NCBI GenBank assembly: GCA_030386875.1
Contig: CM059569.1
Coordinates: 50,011,842-50,075,841 of the forward strand
DNA: 64,000 nucleotides
Source: Morinoia aosen
Lineage: Eukaryota; Arthropoda; Malacostraca; Amphipoda; Talitridae
Direction: 5' to 3'
The translations under genes and the position numbers were made by a program. A model generated the notes under the pieces. That model had not been told where the DNA came from and ran no database searches. It saw only the letters and a program-made list of their open reading frames with translations. Positions 44,264 to 55,200 of this stretch are shown here, one piece after another (within the stretch, counting starts at the first letter, position 1; every line of letters starts with the position of its first letter).

Positions 44264-45974
44264 TGTGACGTTGATAGAGAGGAAGAAAAATTAAATTTTG
44301 TTCATTAGGTTAAAATAGAAGACCTCGCCTTTTAAAGGTAGATAAAAAGAGACTGCCAGTAGGAAAGCAAGGGGGGGGGGCTTGGGGTGTAAGACAGAGG
44401 AGGACAGAGTGTGAGCGGGAGGAGGGGGCAGGATGCTTGCGGTCGGCAGAGCAGCGTTGCTTGCTGTCATGCTTGGGGAAGAAAAGAGAAAAGAAGAAGA
44501 AAAGAAGAAAAAGAACTTCAACTCTTCCATCAGAAGATTGCTCTGGTGAACTTTTCGAGAAACGTCGGATTGTTCAAGTTTACTTCACATTGTGGAATTA
44601 TGCTCTGTCTGTGAACACAGGCTTACTATGTTTAACATGGTAAATTATTTCCGAAGTTGCTGGATCAAGTTTATATAATTTTTATATTTAAAAGTTCCTT
44701 CAAAGAAGAAGAAGTTTTTTATCCTTCTCACATTTAACGTCAATAGTTAACCAAAATTGTAAATCAAAAGAACCTGATAATAAGGTAAGCTAATTTTTTT
44801 TTTCAAAAATTGAATGAGTACATTAGAAATTTTCAACATTCATGCTCTATATTAACAAAAATAGTTCACAAAAAATGGTCACTATTATTTTCCAAAGATG
44901 CGAGTTTGACAGAGCACACTTTTTATTTTGTTTCTGGAGATAACGGCACTTGTTCTTCCACGTTAAGAGTGGAGGTGTTTTTGAGGGATGGAGTGGAGAT
45001 GGAGGGGGGATGGAGGGGGCAGGGGTGTGCTTGTTCGCGCTGCCCCTCACCGGCACTGCGAGAGCAACACAAAGTTTTCACATCTCGCCACTCTGATCTG
45101 CTTGTTAAAATGATCATAATTGAATCACCGAAACACTGAAAGTTCACTTTTACCATTTAGTTAGGTAGACGGCACATTCACGGACACACAGTTCTAATTT
45201 CGTACTTCGTGGAGTTTTCTTTCCCTCACATTCTGAAACAATTTAGCTCCGGTAACATGGAGCGTGTGTCCACGGTGACAGACAGTTAGAAATTAGTGAA
45301 TTAGTTAGTGAATTGCTACGTACAACGGAATCACAAAGCTTCGATAAGAGAAGACATCGTCCATCTGGTCGTTAAAATTGCCCGATGACTAGCAGCTTCA
45401 TATTGACGTGGAAAAAGAGTGACGGCATTGAAAAAAGGAAAATGAAATAAAGTTGCGTTAATGATGAAAGTTTTATTTTAACGTGATAACGATGCACCAA
45501 AAGGAAACTTAGTGCAGATGACAGCAGGTAAATGAGATTAAACTGACCAAGGCGCTTCCGTTCACAGCTTTAATATCTACATAGTAGTGGTGGTGAACAG
45601 ATGCCACTGTTAGGTAACTGATCAAGTTGAAGACATTAATCACTTGGAACTCATTTTATAGCAGTTAAGTTCATTGTTATATATCACCAGTGTTAATAAA
45701 ATAGAATATCATGCCCAATAGATGAAATACTTGTGTTTTCAAACTGACAGTGCAGTTGAACAAGCCTGTTTCCACTCGTGCGAGTTTCAACATTGGGTTC
45801 AATGGAGAGCTGAAAATTAGGCTGAGCTAGCTAGAAAACATTGAAAATTAATTTCATTTCTACAATAATCGTACATAGTGTCCGGGTTGTATGTGTTTAA
45901 TCACAAACTTGACAAGCTGGAACGAATCATTGAAAATCAATTATAGAGTTCGTTATTCCCTGCGTGCAAATCCG
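44264..45974. other. Possible LINE 5' UTR, then spacer; no gene seen
   Basis: 44264-44470 may be the 5' UTR of the LINE and holds a G10 run at about 44370. Beyond it is low-complexity purine sequence (AAAGAAGAAGAAA near 44480) and unremarkable AT-rich DNA. Confidence 0.4.
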
Positions 45975-46194
45975 GGATCTTTTTCAGATAACCCCCGACG
46001 CTAATGCAACACATGAGTTCACCCACTTGTAACTTTCGAAATAATGCTCCTATCGACATCAAATTACTCTCAAACGGAAAAATGTTTTAATCTTTCGTCT
46101 GAGAGTAATTTGCAGTCAGGTGCATTATTCCGAAAGTTACAAGTGGGTGAACTCATGTGTTGCATTAGTGGCGGGGCTTATCTGGAAAAAATCC
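45975..46194. mobile_element. 220-bp near-perfect palindrome (foldback MITE)
   Basis: The left arm from GGATCTTTTTCAGATAA is mirrored by the right arm ending TTATCTGGAAAAAATCC. The arms include GTTCACCCACTTGTAACTTT and its exact inverse and extend almost to the centre (CAAATTACTCTCA and its inverse), leaving a loop of about a dozen bases. A MITE origin is inferred. A clear target duplication was not found (TGCGT occurs near both sides). Confidence 0.75.
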
Positions 46195-47439
46195 GTCTGC
46201 GTACATTGGGTAGGTTCAGGTTAGTTTGTCCTATGCTAAGATGACGAATGACCATAAGACGGGAGCTTTTAAGTTTCCTCACCAATACAGAAGCCTTCGA
46301 CATCTTTACCTTTCGTGCACACTTTGCTTCCTTTAGTTTTCATGCCTTCGTGATCTCTTCCTTATCTTTCCTTCCTACCTCGCTGATTCTATGCACAGGG
46401 TATCTTGTGTAGGAACACACTTTGTGCATAGATTCCTCATTTTCTAAAGTACGTACTGAATGGTTCCATCTTTTCACTTTTTGAGATCTCCTATGTTACG
46501 GCTGATGATTCGTAAAATATAATTTTTATGAAAAATCTCTAGATTAGTTAAAATGGAATGATTTCTTGGATTATCAGTATTCAGAGCGCTCTATAAATCA
46601 CAGGCTGTAGAGTTTGGTAATGGTTAATATTTCAGCGTTAAACTAATGTGTGTTTTCGTTTAATGACCATGTAGAAAAGCCTTCAGTGGAGAAGCGTTAT
46701 CGCTATTTCAATTGAAAGACTTAACATAGGAAAAGCCAGCTAACACGAACTGAACTCAGTAGTGAGAAGTATGAACAATAATTTGTATACGACTAAACTG
46801 ACGCGAATCAATGCACAATATATTTTCAATGCTAGGGGACAGCTCTAACAGCATCTTAAATTTGAAATGTAGCGAGGCATTTTGGAAGACGAAGACTGTT
46901 CCCTCTGCTGGGCACATTGCCCTTGTCCGTTCTGAAGTGAGAATTTCACGCTCTTTGTTAAATGATCAAGTATCATAGATATTCCAAAGTTTTAATTGTC
47001 ATAGCTTCCAGATTTTCAGTAGCAATTCTAAAGCTTTAGAATATTTTCAAGTCGTTGGCTACTATAATTCATATTCCCATCAGCTCGGAAAAATAAAAAG
47101 ATTCATTTGACTACGTTTTGTCCAAATGAATGGTGAACAAAATAAACGGCTTGTGCGTAACATGAATTTATGCCATATAAGTTTTAAGTCTTGATGCGCT
47201 ACGATCAAATACTAACCTACGGATGTAACCTATTATTAATGGTATCCTTTTTTCTCGACAATCTCCCGCTTGTTTCCGGAAAAAATTTAACGTCTCTCGT
47301 ATGATACCTTGCAATTTTTTTAAAAATATGTGAATGTTTGTTGAAAAATTTCACCATTTTCCCGAGAAAAGCACCTTCCTAAATTTGTAAAATACCCTCA
47401 TTGTCCTTCGAAAAGCAACCTATTTTGTCGATATAAGAG
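46195..47439. other. No gene seen; 3' flank of the sulfotransferase gene
   Basis: Holds the presumed 3' UTR of the minus-strand gene. No other structure was recognised. Confidence 0.45.
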
Positions 47440-47655
47440 CTAGTAAGTTCCGCGCGTCAGTGGCGGCTCCTCGTTAATAAAATCATAGTACTTGAGCCAC
47501 GAGTGTCCGGATATCAAGAAGTCGTCCCTGTAGACGTTGACTAGACCGTCCACCTGCTCCCTGGTGAGCTGCCCGTAATGCTGTCGCAGCAGCTCGTTGT
47601 AGTCTCGCTGTGACGAGTGTACGTGCAGAGGCGGGTACTTCTCCAGGCCTGGTAC
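47440..47655 (-). CDS. Sulfotransferase exon 3 (C-terminus)
   Basis: Acceptor CCATGGCAG, then VPGLEKYPPLHVHSSQRDYN to TAG at 47442-47440. The junction with exon 2 (ECVINH then VPGLEKYPP) aligns with the family's fold, so no exon appears to be missing. Confidence 0.9.
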   Translation of the reverse strand, partial: VPGLEKYPPLHVHSSQRDYNELLRQHYGQLTREQVDGLVNVYRDDFLISGHSWLKYYDFINEEPPLTRGTY

Positions 47656-50600
47656 CTGCCATGGTAGACGAAATAAAGTCATTTCTCGAGGGAAAAAACG
47701 TACCGATTGCTCGACTAGCCAATAGTAAGGCTTGATTTCAGAGAGGTTGGATGACGTCACTGTGGCATCATGTCGTTAGGCCAATAGCGGTGCCTGATTT
47801 GGGCTAACAGTGTTGCCAGATGCAATCTAAGCGCTGCTATTGGCCTAACGACATGCTTTTGGACGTACAACGCGAAATTGTGAATGAGGCTCTGTTCTTT
47901 TGCGCTGATGATAATTGAATGAATTTCTAATAGCATGGGACGATGGAAACGAACCGATTGACGCATTTTTGTTGCTAATTAAGCAAGTGTGGTAAGAATG
48001 ATTCTTTTATTCCAATCAAGCCTGACACATATCATCTTTGACATTGTTTTCGTTTCAAATGCCTTATTACTAACGCATGTTAACCTGTACTCGTTTCCAA
48101 TACATGGGGAGAGAGGGGAATTATTTATGTTGTTGACGAAAAATTTCTGTAACAATTTAATGAAAATGTTCTTCCTCAATTTACTAAAAGAAAGATGTTT
48201 GGTTCTTTTTCACCCTCCGTTCATGTGTGCATGCCCGAATGTTGAAATGAATGCTCATCGTAGCCGTATGTGTGGATCGTAGGACCCGCCCTTCCGTGAA
48301 GGTGGGTGGGTCGAATCCTGGCGCTGGGTGGCGACTTTTTCTGTTGGGTATAGGGGAAAATTTCAAAGCACAATACCCCACTCTGCCCAGGTGTCTGAAA
48401 TGGGTACTGGCCTTGGCCGGGGGAAACCGTCAAGCGTCCTGTTGTTAGTTATAAGGCATTTGAAAAACCAATGTGCAAGGTGATGCGTATCAGGCTTGAA
48501 TTGGAAATAAAGCATCCTTAGATGCCGATGTTTATTTGTTTGTGTGATTAAAGCCAGTATTCTGCAAGGATTCATTGTCGTTGAAATATGAAAATTAAAA
48601 GATGTATATTCGCAGATTCAAATGGGAGCCCATGAGTTAAATATAAAGGTTAAGTAACTTTCTCAATTGAAATTTTAAAGTGACTATCGTGAGACAAATT
48701 TCAAAATGTAATTTTCTTAACTTCCTAAAAAGAGCCTTAATTCGTTGAATAGAATCAAATATTCTAGCTTTATTACATATACAGAGTGACCGGCACTTTG
48801 TTGAACAAACTTTAACATGAGGTTGGGGCTGTTGAAATAGACCTATTTCACTCAATAACAATGCGATCGAAAATTAAATGCTTCGTTAAAGAGTTACAAT
48901 GAATTAAAATCTTTATGTTTTTCTGAGTGCTTCATTACATGAAAGGTTGAAATTCATTTATAATGAACATTCCCCAAAACACCGATTAAATTCTGAAAAA
49001 GATGTGATCGCTAAAATTTTCGAAGCTTCTGCAAAGATTTGTGGTGGTCCTGTTGTATTCGATCGTGTGAATGCTTGCATCGTTAGGCGTCGTGATGCAC
49101 GTATTTTCTAACTACCTATCCTAATTTAAAAATTAGTTTCTTGTGGTCATAATAATTGAAGCTGTTATTCTGTGTCTTGTGTTCCGATACCTGTCAAATT
49201 TCAAGTCCTTATAACTGTTTAAGGAAGCATTATCAACCCCGCGGTTCTTAAATAAAAAATGTTTATTTCGGCGGTCCCAACCTTATGTTAAAGTTTGCTC
49301 AACAAAGTGCTGGTCACGCTGTAAATCAGATACCCAACCCAATATTGAACCGAATTCTGGTCTCGAAATACAAAACAGGGAATATTTATACGTTGTTTAA
49401 CTCCATACGTGATTGATGACACATTCCTGCTCTTCACCAAGGGTCTCAAAGTTGAGGAAGTAGGTGTAATTGGCTTGGCAGCGCGAGCAGAAGGGCGTGT
49501 ACGGCGTCCAGTGCTCGTCCAAGCGTTTTCCAGCGGCGTGCTCTCGTACAATAAAGTCCACAAATTGTGGGAAACTCGGGTTACACTGTCGCGATGCCTT
49601 CGTTTGCTTGGTCATAAGGTACTGAACTCCATGGTAGAATTTTAAATTCGATTCGATTAATTTATCTCGGTAACTGGACAGTATTCTATCGAAGGGTTCC
49701 CTTAAAATCACGAATGATGTGTACGCAGGATCGTTCATGAAATATAAAGTATCGTCTAGCGATGGGTGGGGATAAGCATTTTTACGGGCGAGCTCAACGT
49801 CAGAGTTCTTTTCCACGTTCGGGTCAACACCCGCTATTATCATGAAATAATCAGACCACGAAGACGAAGCTGATTTGAAGATGCTGCACCACGTCAGTTT
49901 ATATCTGTGGTTAATGAGGAACTCCCAGCTATTTACCGGCACTGACTTGGCCGCGCTGCTGACATCATTCGCGCAAACTTGGCGAATTGCAGTTTTTCGT
50001 TCCTGAAGCCTCAATGTTATCTCGTCTACTATTTCATTGTCGTAGTATTTGTCTAGCTGGGAAAACTCTTCGTGTGCGGGTATACGCAAGTCCTGCAAAT
50101 AAAATTTGAACTTCGTGTATAACAAAAATATGTGATACAACCAAAAACCGAGTGATTTTATGTAATACAATTCCTCGAGTTAACTCTGGAGGATCCATTG
50201 CGATGTGAGTGCATAAATTACAGTAGTGGTATTATTTTGCACATTCAACTTTTTCGCGTTTGGAACTTGTCGGAGTACGTCCTTTTTTTCGTTTAAAAAA
50301 GAAGTGTTATTAAAATTTGCGCAAAAATTATAATCCTCGTAATTTACTTCACAGGTAGTCAAATTAATAAAAATTTCATTTTATAACAAAACATTCAAAA
50401 TATTATTTGTGCGCTACAAACCTGTGAATATAGAAATAAGGATGATAACAAAACATGCGTTTGGAAGTTTCTGAGTCAATTTCTTCGTTTTCAAAACATG
50501 CTTGAAACACCAAATAAAAATTTTTAACTGTACCCACTCACTTTTCGTGTTATTTTGCAATTAAGAAACCAAGCGCTGTACAAAAACATCTAAACAATTT

Positions 50601-52102
50601 AAACTAGCTCGATGAATGGAAAAACATCTCATTAGAAAGTTAGAAACATTGTAGACGCGTTATAAATGTGTAGTACTAGCTCTGTAGCACTTAACCCAAA
50701 ACTTTCGAATTATGCGTGTTTTTTACAGTTAAGCAGCATAATTTGTGGGAGCATAAATGAATATACTGTACAGACTTCCTTAAGATCAGAGATGTTTAAA
50801 TGGTTTGAAATTCTGATATGAAGAGCGAGCGATAAACACATCGACAGAAAACAATTGACGAACGCTGCCCGTCATTTCTAATAATTAATATTTATTCACA
50901 AGAGTTACTCTTGATAACAGGTTCATTTGCATTATATGGGACAACAAGCAACATTCCTCGGGAACAAGTACTGCGAGAAAAGACAAGAAGATGATGGCGT
51001 TTGCCACTCTCTTCGCAAAGCTTGTTTGTTTACGATGGTATAGAGGAATCCATCAACTCACACACGAATTCTTATAAGGCATCAGTTTGTGGGATATTTT
51101 TTAAAATGCTAAAATGCTCATCACATCCAATAGATACATATTTAACACAAAAAACGCTCAAATTAACGAGTGATTATGTCAATTCTCAACTCAACTTGGG
51201 CTGGATTAGTTTGAACTTGACTTGGATCAATTTGAACTTGACTTGGATTAATTTGAACTTGACTTGGATTAATTTGAACTTGACTTGGATTAATTTGAAC
51301 TTTACTTGGATTAATTTGAATTTGACTTGGATTAATTTGACCTTAACTTGGGTTAATTTAATGTAAAAAAGGTGTAGTTGCACGCAAGCCCCCCTTGTGT
51401 TCCACACTAGAGTTATGTTTCGGAGCACCTGTTCCAAGAGGGGACGTATTTTGAATACGTAATTAGTCTTCAAGTAAATGAGAAGTGAGACCTAAACACG
51501 CCTCATGGGGGACAAGTGTTTGCTAAGAGTTGAGAAAAGATAAAAGGAACTAAGAATGTTCCACGCCTTTATGTTAAAGAAAAACTGTAGCCTTGCTCAG
51601 CCAATATTTCTTTCTGAATATAATTTAAGTTTAAACTGAAAAACTTGAATTTCTTTAATTGAATTATAGCTCTTTACCTACTAAGATTGTATTTAAATAA
51701 AAGAATAATTTACACAAGTTCGGACCATTCATCGCTGAAGTGAAACGTTGTGTTTTTTCCGTTCATTTCTTTCAACTCAACTCTCTATTGCTTGTGTGAA
51801 TGTGAACGAAACAGCGTTCTCTAACAGGGGGACATCTAGAACACATAAAAAAAGAAAAAAAAACAGGTAAAAGGGTACATTAATAATGGGGGAAATGCAA
51901 AGTCACAAGCTCTGCAACCGTCTCCGCGAAACACAGAGCGATAGCATCAAATAAGGCCACGCTGAATTCCCTCACCGATAGCTCTGATGACACCTCCAGT
52001 TGGATTCCGATGATGGTCACGATACTGAAGAAAATTGCGCTTGCGATGACCATACGCAACAGAGTTCGCTTTATCTTCATCTTTGCTTCCTCCGCCAACG
52101 TC
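47440..52102 (-). CDS. Carbohydrate sulfotransferase, type II Golgi protein (three exons)
   Basis: Transfers sulfate from PAPS to glycan chains in the Golgi lumen (Sulfotransfer_2/CHST family). Exons on the minus strand: 52102-51976 (coding from ATG 52080), 50092-49409, 47655-47440, all joining in phase 0, 334 codons. The N-terminus MKIKRTLLR is followed by a single membrane anchor (MVIASAIFFSIVTIIGI). The 5'-phosphosulfate loop corresponds to WCSIFKSASSSWSDYF and the 3'-phosphate loop to VILREPFDRILSSYRDKL. The later block HWTPYTPFCSRCQANYTYFLNFETL fits the family's HW-P...C..C..Y.F...ETL pattern. The tail LTREQVDGLVNVYRDDFLISGHS matches the usual end. An untranslated exon probably precedes 52102, because an acceptor (TTTGCAG) lies there. 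Exact substrate unknown. Confidence 0.9.
47765..47855. repeat. Imperfect inverted repeat, 25-bp arms
   Basis: ATGTCGTTAGGCCAATAGC at 47770 is mirrored by GCTATTGGCCTAACGACAT near 47835, 40-bp spacer. It lies about 110 bp upstream of sulfotransferase exon 3 on the coding strand, within the intron. Confidence 0.8.
47998..48110 (-). repeat. SINE family 1 tail fragment
   Basis: ATTCCAATCAAGCCTGACAC and the following approximately 80 bases match the 3' part of the SINE at 22740-23014 in the same orientation. The tRNA head is missing. Confidence 0.7.
48249..48531 (+). mobile_element. tRNA-derived SINE (family 1), second copy
   Basis: Opposite strand to the 22740 copy but matching it along the body and tail: GTTGGGTATAGGGGAAAA, GCACAATACCCCACTC, CAGGCTTGAATTGGAAATAAAGCATCC (in pieces). 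The head keeps a B-box-like GGGTCGAATCCTGG. The A-box is degraded. Confidence 0.82.
48782..49321. mobile_element. Mariner-like MITE, 540 bp, TA target
   Basis: Terminal inverted repeats of about 46 bp: CAGAGTGACCGGCACTTTGT at the left and, inverted, CAGCGTGACCAGCACTTTGT at the right, continuing through AAACTTTAACATGAGGTTGG with a few mismatches. TA dinucleotides flank both ends (48780-48781 and 49322-49323). CAGxGTG ends with TA duplication are typical of Tc1/mariner. No transposase remnant was seen. Lies in intron 2 of the sulfotransferase gene. Confidence 0.88.
49409..50092 (-). CDS. Sulfotransferase exon 2 (catalytic core)
   Basis: Acceptor TATTTGCAG|GAC, donor CAC|GTATGG, 228 codons. It contains both presumed PAPS-binding loops and most of the catalytic domain, plus the possible N-glycosylation site NYT. 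Confidence 0.92.
51197..51364. repeat. 21-bp minisatellite, about eight copies
   Basis: Unit GACTTGGATTAATTTGAACTT repeated with small changes. Because 21 is a multiple of three, both strands carry open frames (WINLNLT repeats; IQVKFKL on the other), but it lies in intron 1 of the sulfotransferase gene and is not likely coding. Confidence 0.92.
51976..52102 (-). CDS. Sulfotransferase exon with start codon and membrane anchor
   Basis: Acceptor at 52104-52103, 22 nt of 5' UTR, ATG at 52080, 35 codons, donor CTATCG|GTGAGG in phase 0. A basic cytosolic tip, one hydrophobic helix and a Ser/Glu stem fit a type II Golgi enzyme. Linkage to exon 2 is inferred from phase and topology. Confidence 0.75.
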
Positions 52103-53740
52103 CTGCAAATAACGGGTTAGGCTTTCTGTTGAATTAATGTTCGGCTCACTCACGAGGGATAATGAGGAAAATTATTCAGCCGAGTTCAGCTTGAAAACAT
52201 TCAGGAATTTTTTTTTGAGAAGCGAGGTGGAGGGACAGATGTTTGCTGTCTCATCTCGTGAAATATTTTAAAACGCATGTATTCTGCGTTATCTTGAATA
52301 TGCAGAGCAGAATTTTAACTTTGGCAAACGATATTGTCTACAGTAGCTCATTGATTTCTACTTCACTAGAGCGAAAGGAAATCACCTTCGGAAAAACCCA
52401 AAGAAAGATCATGAGCCGCAGCTATGCGTAACTAGACGATAAAGTGACCGAAATTTCACGATTGGATCCGGCTCTGGGTCCAGCTTGGGTAGAATAAGAC
52501 ATAGATGAGTGTATAGGTGCAAGTTGAGGTGCGGTTGTATGGGTTTATTAATACAGTAGGCTTTCCCGTACAGGAACTACTTATACGGGAGACTTACTTA
52601 TATAGGAGGCCTATTTACTAGTTTCTTCACAAAGAATGTTAAAATATTTACTGTCATTATCATTGAAATCCAATTTTACGGAGTCAATTTCTTAACCAGG
52701 GAAATTTCGCTTGGTGTATGAAATTATAAATTCTTGGTTTCCCCAAACCCGTCAATTTCCGGCTCGGATGTACACATATTAATTCAAAATTTTCTCTTTT
52801 CTTGGTTTTGGTTTGCTTAACACTCGTCCACTCTATCAATCATTCGTCCGAATCTTGTGTTTTTGGCCAGTCTACGCACACATTGGAAAACTGCCAAATT
52901 TCGGTGTGTCCGTGTTTGCAAAACTGTTGGTAAGCTCCGAACACAAACTTCCGTAGAAACAACGAACACTCGCTTGTTTATGTATTGTGGATGGTGTTTT
53001 TGCTCGGAAATTGCTTGATTTCTATGTCATTTTTCTTATTTTACCGATATAATTGTATTTTTCTCGCAAATACACTAAATTAAAGAACTGCATGGGTGCT
53101 GTATTTACCGAAATTAACTACACAACCTGTACAATATTCATTCAATAATATCATTATATGTCAATAGGTTTAGATTTAATTGATGTAAATTAATTAAAAT
53201 AACTACAAACAGCCAGTGTACTGAAGCTGAATATACATAAAAACATGGTCTGGACACGATTCAGAAAAGTTTGCGCTTGTGTTAGCGTTTTAGCGTGTTT
53301 GCGATTGGCGAAAAGTGAAAGTTGAGTAGAGTGGGCGTGCCTTCAGGAAGAAAGTTGTCCTAAAAATCTGACGAAAAATTCGAATTTTAAAACGTATCTT
53401 GCATCAGATTTCGCTAAATGATGTAAAGAAATTTAGAACGCCATATGACAACTTCTAAGTATCGTGTTGCTTTCCCTCAGAAGAGTTTTACAACAACATA
53501 GTAGTCTGGCAGAGCTCCGCACCAGGCTCCTATATATGTGTATCTCATAGAGCCTCTTTCTTTTCTTGACGCTTGAATTTCAGTTTCACGGTGGCGTTTT
53601 GTATTTATTTTGATTATTTGTACCAATGCATACTTGAGCTTCTGCCCAGTCAAGCTAACAGTTCTAGTTAGTGCCAGGTAGACGGTCTGCAGGGTTTTGC
53701 CCTGATGGAGTTGTAACTTGTAACCGTACCCAAAGCCTAT
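52103..53740. other. No gene seen; upstream of the sulfotransferase coding start
   Basis: Should contain the promoter and a 5' untranslated exon of the minus-strand gene, but neither can be placed from sequence alone. Confidence 0.4.
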
Positions 53741-54006
53741 CTTAACCTTAACCTTCATCGTCCTCTAAGGCCGTTTAAACTTAATTTTAATCACACCCAA
53801 GGGCTACTTAACCTTAACATTTATCGTCCTCTAGGGCCGCTTAAACTTAATTTTAATCACACCCAAGGGCTACTTAACCTTAACCTTTATCGTGCCCAAG
53901 GGCCACTTAACCCTAACCTTAATCGCTCCCTAGGGCCATTAAACGCTTAACCGTGCACTAGGGCCCCTGAACTTTTCCCCTTGACCTCGTCCAAGGACCA
54001 TTTAAC
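53741..54006. repeat. Imperfect 66-bp tandem repeat with 33-bp half units
   Basis: Successive blocks of TTAACCTTAACxTTTATCG, CCTCTAGGGCC, GCTTAAACTTAATTTTAATC and ACACCCAAGGGCTACTTAA. The first two units are nearly identical (period 66) and the later ones increasingly diverged. Confidence 0.85.
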
Positions 54007-54399
54007 TGCTTCATTAGATTCTTGCAATTTTGAACCCTGATAATCGTGTGCTGTTTCGCAATTTTTATTTTGAAACAGTTACTTCGCTTTCGTTGGACTA
54101 GTGCTTGCTTCTGATTTCCTCTTGAAGCTCTGAACACCGTAAGGCTCTTCCTCGGCATAAAATAAAGCGAGTATGGGACGAGTTTTGCACAAGAAATCAC
54201 CAGAAATAAAAAAAATTAAGCGTTATATGATACCCACCCACATATGATAAATAAAACGCTTGTCAACCAATGATCTTTTCGTTACAATATTTGATTAAAC
54301 ATTGCTTCAATATTCCATCAGAAATTGTATGCAGTAACACATACTGAAAAAGTTGTCACGAACTTCCTTTGCTCATTATCCTATATTTCAGCAAATCGC

Positions 54400-55195
54400 A
54401 CAGCATTTTTGTAGAACGCATATGTATTGTGATTGCCTAGATGCATAGATATGTATTTGTGTATGTGTGCGTGTTAGTTGTATGTATGTGCGTAGGTATG
54501 TATGTGCATGTACGTATATGTGTATATATTTACATGTACTTATGCACCTATGTGTGAACTAAACTGACAACTGGCATTTTAACTAGAGATACCGGTCTTT
54601 TTCTTCTGTTCACTCTCAACTTGTAACATTACCTAACTCGTCATCTCTTTATTATTGTAAAGCATCCATGTAAAAAACTATAAATTTGCTGTGTGGTCAT
54701 CCATTTATACTTAAATAAAATGCTTATCAACTAATGACCGTAATGTTAAAATATTTTAATTAGAAATACAAAACTTGTAATTTTCATGGTCCTCATGCTT
54801 ATATTGATATTATTTCCAAGCTTCCTTGAAATGACATTTTAAACATCTGCCGAAACAAGCAATTCTAATATATTTCCTGGCGTCAAGAATTTCAAAGTTT
54901 TATGTCATGTATATGTAAACTGTCAAAAGTGTTCTCACACCACAACGAAAATGCATCGTCTATGAAATTGTGTTGTGTCCTATTATTATAATTACATGTA
55001 TCATCAAATGTAGATTAAGCAACATTAGGAGTACATTGCCCTCGATCATTTCTTTTCGACTAATGACATAGGCATTACAATACTCATGTGTGTGTATCAT
55101 CTAAGTGTATTAACTTTAAGATATTTTAAAAACCAATGATGGAATTTTATACCATCTTTATTGGAAATAAACTGTTTTTCTTTTCTTCTTTTTTC
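54400..55195 (+). mobile_element. 5'-truncated LINE copy (3' UTR only)
   Basis: Plus-strand copy of the 3' UTR of the LINE family at 36897-44263. Recognisable blocks are ACTCTCAACTTGTAACATTA, CATCCATTTATACTTAAATA and the end TATTGGAAATAAACTG followed by TTTTTCTTTTCTTC. It lacks ORF sequence. Confidence 0.85.
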
Positions 55196-55200
55196 TTTCT

